Part shown: piece after piece, positions 51,736 to 59,917 of the stretch
Layout: each line of letters opens with the position of its first letter
Position numbering within the stretch: the first letter of the stretch is position 1
Source of the DNA: JAFMKE01 sp964655225
GTDB taxonomy: Bacteria; Bacteroidota; Bacteroidia; Chitinophagales; UBA8649
NCBI GenBank assembly: GCA_964655225.1
Contig: CAZZMB010000008.1
Coordinates: 1-62,520 of the forward strand
DNA: 62,520 nt
Direction: 5' to 3'
Made by a program: the position numbers and the translations under genes
Notes under the pieces: generated by a model
Seen by the model: the letters and a program-made list of their open reading frames with translations, nothing else
What the model was told of the DNA's origin: nothing
Databases searched by the model: none

Positions 51736-54324
51736 TTAATTTTTCTTCAAGAATCGAAGCATTTTTGATGCAGTATTATTAGAAACTCGGACATAATAAA
51801 CCCCAGAAGAAGTTTGTTGTAGATTAATCGTTTCAACCCCCGATGTAAAAGCTAACAAATCCTTTTGAATCATCAGTTGTCCTAGTGTATTAAACACTTC
51901 CAAACGAATATCATTCTTACTTTTAAGCGAAAGATCAATTTGCAAATATCCATAGGTCGGGTTGGGATACAAGCTAATACTGTTCAACCAATTAGGTTCC
52001 TGTATAGCCACTGTTCCTGTGGGTGGAGTCGTCGAAGATCCATCTTTAATATTAATATTGTCAACATACAAATTGTTTCCGTATCCATTTACTGATACAA
52101 AGGCAAACAATACGTTATCTTGACCTTGAAGTTCAGGTATGTTTAAATCCACTGACTCCGAACTCCAGTCTCCATTATCTGGCTCAAACTCTGTGCTTTG
52201 ACCTCCAGCTGTCGCCAACTGTACTCCTCCTTCATAAGTTAGTGCTGACCAATTCGTTCCACAATTAATTGAATATGCCAAATATAAGGAGTCATAAAAA
52301 ACTCCTTGTTGCCCATCGTAATAGGCGTAGGCAAGATCGTATGTAAGCGTTGGATTTGATAAAGTACTTAGATCAACTGAAGGCAAGACAAACCAATCGT
52401 AAGCTCCTGCAGCATTATAATCCCAATTATCCACAAACATAGAAGCGGTACTATTAAATCCAGTACTATTAGTTCGTTCCCAGCTTACATCATTATCGCC
52501 GTTATAGCGATCATAATTTGTTGGTGGAAATGTTGTCCCTTGAAAGTTTTGAGTAATGGGCAATGAACCACCAGCGATGGCATCAAAAACCACAGACTTA
52601 GAATCGTTAGTAGAATTCTGGTCAATTGACCCATTGGGGTTATTCGAGTAGGCAGTAAACGTATTCGTGCCTGGTGAGGCGATAATAGAGTTTAGATTAA
52701 TATTTACCGTTGAATTTGGGCTTAAATTACCCGACCAATTAAAGTTTTGCAATGCACTCCCTGTTACCTGATATTTTATTTGGCAACTACTTAAGTTTAC
52801 CGTGCCTGCATTTCTCAAGGTAACCTGAGGCGTAAAATTAGCCCCACAAATATCCTCACTTGGCTCCAAAATAACAGCTACGGAAGCATCTAACATCACT
52901 GTGTTTGCACAGGGTTGCGTAGCTCCAGCAAGAGATGTTGCTGAGCCATTACCTGCAGGGTCAAGGTAAATATCTAGCCTTCGATTATTAGCATTTCCAT
53001 TTGAATTCCAGTGATAAGAAACTTTTCCATAATCATCACGACCACTAGTAAAGGTGCAAAAAGAACCCCCACCAGTTAATGTTCCAATTATCAGACCTTG
53101 CGCATTAAAAATTGGAGCCCCGGAAGACCCCCCCTCAGTTACTCCATGACCATTGGCTGTCGAAGCCCATCGAACTTCATAATGCGAAGGTAAACCACTT
53201 CCATTCCAACCACCCGTTGATAGCGAAGCCGTGTAAGTTGATATTTTCTTGATATCACCTGCAGGATGATGAATACTCACCCCATCACTGGTAAGCGTAG
53301 AAATATTATTTCTATCCCAACCGTTGTAAAAGACATCATTGACATGAGCGGATGGAATATTTGAGTTAAACTCAACCAACATAAAATCAGAACTTGAACT
53401 TCCCCCATTGTTACTACTAGAAATCACACTGCACCCCGTCACAGTGAAATATTCAGCACTATTGGTAACTGAATTTTGACTGGAAGGGTTTGAACAAGCA
53501 TTCGCTTCGTAATTGAAATAAAATACAAAATTATTGAAATTGGAGCTTGAAGCACCCTCACTACAATGATAGGCTGTTAGGAAATACGGCGTACAATCTT
53601 GATTTGTATTATTCACTAAAGAGCCTGTGCACCAGCCTCCCGATCCACCTGAAACAACAAAAATTCTAGCTACTCCTTTCTTTTCATTCTGCCAAGCACT
53701 TCCTTCGCTGCAGTTAACATTCACTTCGCAAGCATCAGAATCGTCAAAACCTTGCACTTCTGACCCCCAAGGAACATCCTTATAGAGATGCGCAACTCCT
53801 TCGATTATAAAATTCCCATTCCACTTTTGAGAAGCGGGCTCATAATATTCTAAAACACATTTTTCTCCATAAATGAGCTCCGTTGTAAATTGTTTAGACT
53901 CATGATTATTTAAGGAAGTATATGCACCTAAAATTTGAGTATAGCTGGGGTTGTAAACAAAAAGTTCAGCACCTAATGGTAAGTGGAAATCTTTAAACAA
54001 CAAGGTTATAGCCTTGGCTTTAACCGCATGAATCACAAGACGCCAAACTCTATCTCCGTTTGCTAGTTCAGTCCAAACCCCTTGATTGTATAAGTCAATA
54101 TTTGTTGGTCGAATAACAGCTGAACGTTCAAGAACGCCATTTTTACCATTTTCTAGATCTTCAGCCAACAACTCAGCCAGGTCTAAGGCTTCAAGCGTAT
54201 AGTTTGGAACACGCTTATTCAACTCTACTTTTAGCGAAGCTGGACTTCCACCGGCAGCCTCTTGAGCTAAGGCATTAAACAGAAAAATATTACAAAGCGT
54301 AAGAAAAAATAGATTTTTCATCAA
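51736..54324 (-). CDS. Secreted trypsin-like serine protease with T9SS type A tail
   Basis: 862 residues. A signal peptide (to about NALAQ, 21) and an N-terminal pro-region are followed by an S1-type protease domain. The triad is His253 (LTAYHCSEG), Asp313 (SSDFMLVEF) and Ser401 (TEGGSSGAPIF). This resembles lysyl endopeptidases. Two beta domains follow: an unassigned one (about 485-575) and one of MAM-like character (DISYD-like pattern in YDLAYAYYDG, about 575-755). A type A sorting domain closes the protein: LYPNPTYGYLQIDLSL, then SGVYYVRVSNN. Cysteines are frequent, consistent with an extracellular protease. Confidence 0.9.
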   Translation of the reverse strand: MMKNLFFLTLCNIFLFNALAQEAAGGSPASLKVELNKRVPNYTLEALDLAELLAEDLENGKNGVLERSAVIRPTNIDLYNQGVWTELANGDRVWRLVIHAVKAKAITLLFKDFHLPLGAELFVYNPSYTQILGAYTSLNNHESKQFTTELIYGEKCVLEYYEPASQKWNGNFIIEGVAHLYKDVPWGSEVQGFDDSDACEVNVNCSEGSAWQNEKKGVARIFVVSGGSGGWCTGSLVNNTNQDCTPYFLTAYHCSEGASSSNFNNFVFYFNYEANACSNPSSQNSVTNSAEYFTVTGCSVISSSNNGGSSSSDFMLVEFNSNIPSAHVNDVFYNGWDRNNISTLTSDGVSIHHPAGDIKKISTYTASLSTGGWNGSGLPSHYEVRWASTANGHGVTEGGSSGAPIFNAQGLIIGTLTGGGSFCTFTSGRDDYGKVSYHWNSNGNANNRRLDIYLDPAGNGSATSLAGATQPCANTVMLDASVAVILEPSEDICGANFTPQVTLRNAGTVNLSSCQIKYQVTGSALQNFNWSGNLSPNSTVNINLNSIIASPGTNTFTAYSNNPNGSIDQNSTNDSKSVVFDAIAGGSLPITQNFQGTTFPPTNYDRYNGDNDVSWERTNSTGFNSTASMFVDNWDYNAAGAYDWFVLPSVDLSTLSNPTLTYDLAYAYYDGQQGVFYDSLYLAYSINCGTNWSALTYEGGVQLATAGGQSTEFEPDNGDWSSESVDLNIPELQGQDNVLFAFVSVNGYGNNLYVDNINIKDGSSTTPPTGTVAIQEPNWLNSISLYPNPTYGYLQIDLSLKSKNDIRLEVFNTLGQLMIQKDLLAFTSGVETINLQQTSSGVYYVRVSNNTASKMLRFLKKN

Positions 54325-54392
54325 TAAATTTTTAATCGTAAAAACTTTTTAAAGATAATATAAAAGGTCAATTAGCATTTTAAGTAGAACAA

Positions 54393-55445
54393 CTAATCAA
54401 TGTTTTTGTTGAAAATTACTTGTGCATAGTTTCTCCACTTCTCAATAAGTAGGTGCATATCTTGAGGTAGCTCACTTTCAAAATACATCTCTTTACCTGA
54501 GGTAGGATGAATAAATCCTAATGATTTAGCATGAAGAGCCTGACGAGGACAAATTTCAAAAGCATTCTGAACAAATTGCTTGTATTTAGAATAAATCGTT
54601 CCCTTTAAAATACGATCCCCACCGTACTTCTCATCATTAAATAAGGTATGTCCAAGATGCTTCATGTGCACTCTAATTTGATGAGTTCTTCCCGTTTCAA
54701 GTTTACACTCGACCAAGGTCGTGTATGCAAATCGCTCTAAAACTTTATAGTGAGTTTTGGCATGTTTACCAAAGTCTCCTCTAGGAAATACAGTATAGTT
54801 CTTAGAATTCCTTAAGTCTCTGCCTATATGACCTTCAACAGAACCACTTTCCTCATCAAAATCTCCCCAAACTAAGGCTTGATATCTTCGATTAATTGTC
54901 CGATCAAAAAATTGCTTAGCCAAGTGACTCATCGCTTCATCACTTTTCGCTATCACTAAAAGGCCTGATGTGTTTTTGTCTATTCGATGCACTAATCCAG
55001 CGCGCTCTCTACTTTGGCCTGGCAAATCTTGAATATGATACAGTAATGCATTCACCAAAGTTCCATTCGTATTACCAACACCTGGGTGTACCACTAAACC
55101 TGTTGGTTTATTTATCACCATTAAGTCCTCATCTTCATATACGATATCTAACGGAATATTCTCTGGAGTTAAGTCTGCAGTATGCTTAGATTTGGGGTAA
55201 ACAAAAGAAATTTTATCGAGCGGGCGAACTTTATAATTGGACTTCACAGCCTCCCCATTAACCAACAAAGCACCTGCTTTTGCACCTGCCTGTAGTTTAG
55301 ATCGACTTGCCAAAATACTATGCGTTATTATGTACTTATCGATTCTTAGTGGACTTTGGTTCTTATCTACAATAAGATCAATATTGTTCAACAACTCATC
55401 GCCGCCGGAGTTGTCCTCTAACTCAATATTTCCTTCAATCGTCAT
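54393..55445 (-). CDS. rluD: RluA/RluD-family pseudouridine synthase
   Basis: 350 residues. An S4 RNA-binding domain (about residues 30-100, RSKLQAGAKAGALLVNGEAV) precedes the catalytic domain with HRIDKNTSGLLVIAKSD (Asp nucleophile) and GRTHQIRVHMKHLGH. The enzyme converts uridine to pseudouridine in 23S rRNA or tRNA. It shares its ATG region with the stop of the upstream isomerase gene (4-nt overlap, 55442-55445). The specific target (RluD vs RluA/RluC) is not certain. Confidence 0.9.
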   Translation of the reverse strand: MTIEGNIELEDNSGGDELLNNIDLIVDKNQSPLRIDKYIITHSILASRSKLQAGAKAGALLVNGEAVKSNYKVRPLDKISFVYPKSKHTADLTPENIPLDIVYEDEDLMVINKPTGLVVHPGVGNTNGTLVNALLYHIQDLPGQSRERAGLVHRIDKNTSGLLVIAKSDEAMSHLAKQFFDRTINRRYQALVWGDFDEESGSVEGHIGRDLRNSKNYTVFPRGDFGKHAKTHYKVLERFAYTTLVECKLETGRTHQIRVHMKHLGHTLFNDEKYGGDRILKGTIYSKYKQFVQNAFEICPRQALHAKSLGFIHPTSGKEMYFESELPQDMHLLIEKWRNYAQVIFNKNID

Positions 55446-56422
55446 TCAGCCAAATTTGCTTTTAACCGATCTATAACATTGACTTCTGTGGTGTCATAAC
55501 CCCTTAAGTTAGATAAATAGAGCGTCAACCAATCGCCAAGATGAATTAGATATATCGCTCTTTCTAGGAAGCTTTCACCTTTAGACCAAATTTCATAAAT
55601 ATGTGGTGTACAAGTTTTATAAACTTCCTTATTTAAGTCCATACGCATGGCAACTTTAGCGAAATCATTATCATTCCTTAAAAAAACTACAGCTAAGTCT
55701 TCATTCTTATCTCGCCAACCGACTAATTCGTTATGGTTCATCTCAGGTAGCACATGGTGCCAGCACAACTGCTTTCCATTTTCATTAATTTGTTGACGCC
55801 AACGGATAGTTACAGATTCTATATGGTCTGAACTGTATAGCACGGGAATTTTATTATAAATACCTTGAGCTAATTCATTAGCAATTTTCTTGATATTGTC
55901 CCTGTCTGAACTGATTAAACTGATGGTTTTTCTTAGATCATTTTTAAATGTATCTGAGATTAATTCAAAATAATTTAAGATATACAGCAACTGTGTTGCA
56001 GACATTCCTAGCGTTGAGCGTGGAGGATTTCCTCCAGGAATAAAAATACAATCAAACCCGTGTTCTTGACTCAATTCCTTTACTTTACCATTTGAGGTAA
56101 TTGCGCAAATCGTAGCATTCCTCTTCAATGCTTCCTCCAAACAATGTAAAGCTTCTTCTGTATTTCCACTGTAGGATGAAATGATAATCAAACTACTCTC
56201 ACCAACAAAAGCGGGCAAAAAGTACCCATTCACCGTATTCACTGGAATATTAATTTCATTGATGGTTGCGTCTTTGATGAGGCTGCCACCAATCCCTGAG
56301 CCTCCTAGACCACATATCACTACATTAGAAAATTGTTTTTGACTTGTTTTAAAGCTGTAGGCCTCTCCAATTTCCAAAGCCGTTTTCATCTGTTCAGCAA
56401 AATTCTCAATTAATTTTTCCAT
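55442..56422 (-). CDS. Bifunctional phosphoglucose/phosphomannose isomerase (SIS family)
   Basis: 326 residues. The SIS fold shows VICGLGGSGIGGSLIK near the N-terminus, IISSYSGNTEEAL, and FIPGGNPPRSTLGMSA. The C-terminal domain carries MNHNELVGW, as in archaeal and Bacteroidota bifunctional PGI/PMI enzymes. It interconverts glucose-6-phosphate or mannose-6-phosphate with fructose-6-phosphate. The gene is divergent from yraN and coupled to the pseudouridine synthase. Confidence 0.85.
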   Translation of the reverse strand: MEKLIENFAEQMKTALEIGEAYSFKTSQKQFSNVVICGLGGSGIGGSLIKDATINEINIPVNTVNGYFLPAFVGESSLIIISSYSGNTEEALHCLEEALKRNATICAITSNGKVKELSQEHGFDCIFIPGGNPPRSTLGMSATQLLYILNYFELISDTFKNDLRKTISLISSDRDNIKKIANELAQGIYNKIPVLYSSDHIESVTIRWRQQINENGKQLCWHHVLPEMNHNELVGWRDKNEDLAVVFLRNDNDFAKVAMRMDLNKEVYKTCTPHIYEIWSKGESFLERAIYLIHLGDWLTLYLSNLRGYDTTEVNVIDRLKANLAE

Positions 56423-56499
56423 TAGCTTTATTTAATGTGCAAAGTAATAGCCAAATAAGCACAATGCCAAATTATGTGGTTTATTTGTACATTAGTTTT

Positions 56500-56856
56500 A
56501 TGGCTAGACACAATGACTTAGGAAAAGCAGCAGAAAAGCAGTCAGCAGATTTTCTTAGAGCCTGCGGTTATTCCATAATCGCGCACAACTACAGGTATAG
56601 TCATTTTGAAATAGACCTTATCGCGAAGAAGGAAAAAACCATCATTTTTGTAGAAGTGAAATTAAGAAGTAGGAATGATTTTGGCCACCCTGAGGACTTT
56701 GTTGATGAGGCCCAGCAAAAAAGAATAATGCTTGCTGCAAGTCACTGGATAGCTGAGAATAAATGGGAGGGAGAAGTTAGATTTGATATTATTGCTTTAA
56801 GCAAAATACATTCGCTTGAACACATTGAAGATGCATTCTTCTTTATAGATAACTAA
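56500..56856 (+). CDS. yraN: YraN family (UPF0102) endonuclease-like protein
   Basis: 118 residues from ATG 56500 (MARHNDLGKAAEKQSADFLR); the longer in-frame start is not family-like. The restriction-endonuclease-like core is visible: GYSIIAHNYRYSHFEIDLIA and KTIIFVEVKLRSRNDFG, i.e. the E...D...EVK pattern. The role is not established, though a nuclease function is suspected. The stop overlaps the GT gene stop by 4 nt. Confidence 0.9.
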   Translation: MARHNDLGKAAEKQSADFLRACGYSIIAHNYRYSHFEIDLIAKKEKTIIFVEVKLRSRNDFGHPEDFVDEAQQKRIMLAASHWIAENKWEGEVRFDIIALSKIHSLEHIEDAFFFIDN

Positions 56857-57935
56857 TCATATATCTTTCTTAGTATTTTTTCTTCTTCTTCCCAGTTATA
56901 TCGCTTACTTAATTGTATACAATTGCTTCGAAATTTATTATACAATTGTTTGTCTTCAATCAAGGTATTAATAGCACTGCTCACTTCCTCTGGGTTCAAG
57001 TTTTCAATTAAAATTCCTGTTGCTGCCTCCTTATGTATTTTTGCATACTCGGGAAAATTCATGTTAATACTGGGAATACCCGCATGCATATAATCGAAAA
57101 ACTTGTTTGCTAAAGAATAATGATAATTTAGGCTAATTCCTTCGAGTAAGTTCACCCCAATGTATGCGCGCGCTGTAAGTTGCTTCAGTTCTGCAGGTAA
57201 AACGTAACCTTTAAAACTTACTTTATCTTGAATTTGAAGAGATTGGACTAATTGATGCAGGTCACTTTCGATATCTCCCCTGCCTATTATAACTAAATGA
57301 GCATTGACTTGCAGCATTGCTTGCAGCAATGTTTCCAAGCCTCTTCCCTTGTTCAAAGCGCCCTGATACAAGATGACATCCGATTTATCTGTATCAATTG
57401 CATGCTTACTTGCAACTGGAACATTCTTCACTACACTAAATGGTTTTCCGAACTTTTCTCCAAATAATTTAGCCAAGCTCTCATTTACAGTATAACATTT
57501 TGAGGCATGGTTGACACCAAATTTTTCGATGCTACTCCAAATTTTCTGCTTAAATACTTTACCCGATAATTCTGGAACTTCAATAAAATACTCATGGGCA
57601 TCATAGATTAATTTAGCCCGACAAAACCATTTAATCATTAATGCTGCAAGTAAGGTATCCGGGTCATTAGCACAAACCACATCCACCTTCTTTCCAAGTA
57701 CCCGAAAAAATAATCGAAAATTCAATTCTAGGTAAAACAACATGCCTTTATTTATGAGACATTGAACCCTATCCTGCTGATATTTTTGAACTTGCAATGC
57801 TTCCGCACTGTGCTTTTTTCGGCCAAGAAGCAATACATTTTTTTTAAATCTCATCAAAGATGATGCAATCTTCTGCAAGCGCTGATCATAATTAATATCA
57901 CTACTAGCTAATAAAATTATTTTTTTCGACTCCAA
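56853..57935 (-). CDS. Glycosyltransferase, GT4-like
   Basis: 360 residues. The N-terminal KKIILLASSDINYDQRLQK and the C-terminal GT-B domain (SDVILYQGALNKGRGLETLL, HLVIIGRGDIESDL, and GYVLPAELKQLTARAYIGVN) are typical of sugar transferases of polysaccharide synthesis. The second acidic site reads NLLEGISLNYHYSLANKFFD. It overlaps the recQ stop by 19 nt on the same strand. Confidence 0.85.
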   Translation of the reverse strand: MESKKIILLASSDINYDQRLQKIASSLMRFKKNVLLLGRKKHSAEALQVQKYQQDRVQCLINKGMLFYLELNFRLFFRVLGKKVDVVCANDPDTLLAALMIKWFCRAKLIYDAHEYFIEVPELSGKVFKQKIWSSIEKFGVNHASKCYTVNESLAKLFGEKFGKPFSVVKNVPVASKHAIDTDKSDVILYQGALNKGRGLETLLQAMLQVNAHLVIIGRGDIESDLHQLVQSLQIQDKVSFKGYVLPAELKQLTARAYIGVNLLEGISLNYHYSLANKFFDYMHAGIPSINMNFPEYAKIHKEAATGILIENLNPEEVSSAINTLIEDKQLYNKFRSNCIQLSKRYNWEEEEKILRKIYD

Positions 57936-59830
57936 AAGTATTTTCCGTTTTCTTGCTTAATAATAATCTCAAAATCAATCAACCATTTTAAAAAATTAGT
58001 GAGCACTAATTTATTGGGGAAAGGAAGCACTGAAACAATATACTCCAAGGTATGCTCTTCCTCACCAAATTCTTGTTTCGCTAATTTCATTAAATTTTTA
58101 TATTCTAACTCGCTAATATCCAATTTATTTCGGCCTACACAAAAATCACATATTCCGCATCTATCTGCTCTGATTTCTCCAAAATATTCCAAAAGTGAAT
58201 TGCTTCGACATTTATACTTATTCGATGAATACTGAATCATTGCTTCAAGCTTCTCCTTATATGTTGCAATCCTTTTTTCAATATTCTTCTTACTTATGGA
58301 CAAATCAATTGCAGCTACCCTTGGCATTAAAAAGCGCAGGTATGTATCATCTGAAAACTTTTCATATTGAATGATCCCTAACTGATCTAAAAAGCTAAGT
58401 GCTTTAACAATTTTTATTTTGTTTGAATTTAAAATTTCACCTATCTTTTTTTCGTCAATATTGGTAAACCCATCAAAAACACCACTGTAAGCTCTTAATA
58501 GATGTTTCATCAAGGGTTCGTATTGCTTATTTTCTACCATAAATTTATACAGCAAAGCTTTGTTGGCCTTCATCATTATTTTTGATGATTGAAATACCGC
58601 ATCTGAAAGGTAAATGTATTCTTCCTGTTCGAGAAACTTCAAGGCATTGATTGTCTTCAGGGCATTAAAATCATATTGCTTACTAAATCTTGCCAGATCA
58701 AATGGATAGGCTTGCTCTAGGCCTGAACCTATTGCTAATTGCAAAAAATTTCCCAAAGCATTATAAACCTTCTTAATTTCTGCTATGTTGGGCATCGTAT
58801 TTTCTAATCGATCCATAGCCTGCATCTTGTCGGCTAAGTTGAATAGAAGAACCGCATACGATTTTTCACCATCTCGACCAGCCCTACCTGCCTCTTGAAA
58901 ATAAGCTTCTGGACTTTCGGGCATATCCATATGAACCACAGTCCTTACGTTGGACTTATCTATTCCCATTCCAAAAGCATTAGTGGCTACAATGACCCGC
59001 AATTTATTATTCAACCAATTTTTCTGCCGAACACTTCTCTCATCTGTTTTTAATCCAGCATGATAATAAGTGGCACTTATTTTACATTGACTGAGATAAT
59101 CTGCTATTTCTTTTGCTTTGCGTCTACTTCGGACATATACAATAGAAGACCCATTTACTTTTTGAAGTATATCTACTAACTTGGAATATTTAGCATCCTC
59201 ATAAAGGACAGAGTAACTCAAATTTGGACGTAAAAAGCTTCCCTGTAATAAATTGGATTGTTGAAATGAGAGCTTTTCTTGAATATCAACTATTACATTT
59301 GGCGTGGCGGTTGCAGTTAATGCTATAACAGGCACATCAGGGTGAGTGGAACGTACTTCTTCAATTTGCAAGTATTGTGGTCTAAAATCATACCCCCATT
59401 GCGATATGCAATGCGCTTCATCTATCGCCCAGAGATTGACTTGCATACGTTTTACTCGTTCCTTAAAAATAGCTGTCTGCAATCGTTCAGGGGATACATA
59501 TAGAAATTTAACCCTCCCATAAACACAGTTATCTAATGTCTGGTCAATTTGTCGTTTGCTCATTCCAGAAAATATTGCAGCTGCTGAAATTCCATTTTTT
59601 GCAAGGTTATGAACTTGATCTTTCATTAGTGCAATAAGCGGAGAGACAACAATACAAATACCTTCTTGGCATAAAGCTGGGACTTGAAAACAGATAGATT
59701 TTCCGCCCCCCGTCGGCAACAGCGCGAGCGTATCTTTACCGTACAACACATTTTCAATAATTTCTCTTTGTAAGGGCCGAAAAGTATGGAACCCCCAATA
59801 TTTTAAGAGAATGTCTTCTGGACTAATCAT
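57917..59830 (-). CDS. recQ: ATP-dependent DNA helicase RecQ
   Basis: 637 residues from ATG 59830, supported by a -7 box 6 nt upstream; an extension to 59872 is not family-like. Helicase motifs: I LLPTGGGKSICFQVPA, II IDEAHCISQWGYDFRP, IV-VI including GMGIDKSNVRTVVHMDMP and QEAGRAGRDG. The RecQ zinc-binding region has cysteines in CRSNSLLEYFGEIRADRCGI and the following CDFC. RecQ unwinds DNA 3'-5' in recombination and repair. The winged-helix region appears present; the HRDC domain is not seen. Confidence 0.95.
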   Translation of the reverse strand: MISPEDILLKYWGFHTFRPLQREIIENVLYGKDTLALLPTGGGKSICFQVPALCQEGICIVVSPLIALMKDQVHNLAKNGISAAAIFSGMSKRQIDQTLDNCVYGRVKFLYVSPERLQTAIFKERVKRMQVNLWAIDEAHCISQWGYDFRPQYLQIEEVRSTHPDVPVIALTATATPNVIVDIQEKLSFQQSNLLQGSFLRPNLSYSVLYEDAKYSKLVDILQKVNGSSIVYVRSRRKAKEIADYLSQCKISATYYHAGLKTDERSVRQKNWLNNKLRVIVATNAFGMGIDKSNVRTVVHMDMPESPEAYFQEAGRAGRDGEKSYAVLLFNLADKMQAMDRLENTMPNIAEIKKVYNALGNFLQLAIGSGLEQAYPFDLARFSKQYDFNALKTINALKFLEQEEYIYLSDAVFQSSKIMMKANKALLYKFMVENKQYEPLMKHLLRAYSGVFDGFTNIDEKKIGEILNSNKIKIVKALSFLDQLGIIQYEKFSDDTYLRFLMPRVAAIDLSISKKNIEKRIATYKEKLEAMIQYSSNKYKCRSNSLLEYFGEIRADRCGICDFCVGRNKLDISELEYKNLMKLAKQEFGEEEHTLEYIVSVLPFPNKLVLTNFLKWLIDFEIIIKQENGKYFWSRKK

Positions 59831-59836
59831 ACTGAT

Positions 59837-59844
59837 CAAATTTA
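59837..59844 (-). promoter_or_regulatory. -7 box of recQ, close to the start codon
   Basis: On the minus strand this reads TAAATTTG, a perfect TAnnTTTG, 6 nt upstream of ATG 59830. A leaderless or very short leader transcript is implied. Confidence 0.55.
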
Positions 59845-59917
59845 AGCAAGTTCTTTTGAAATTTCTGAACAAATGCCACTAATAAAATAATCGCTATTTT
59901 TGAAAAAATAATCTTGG

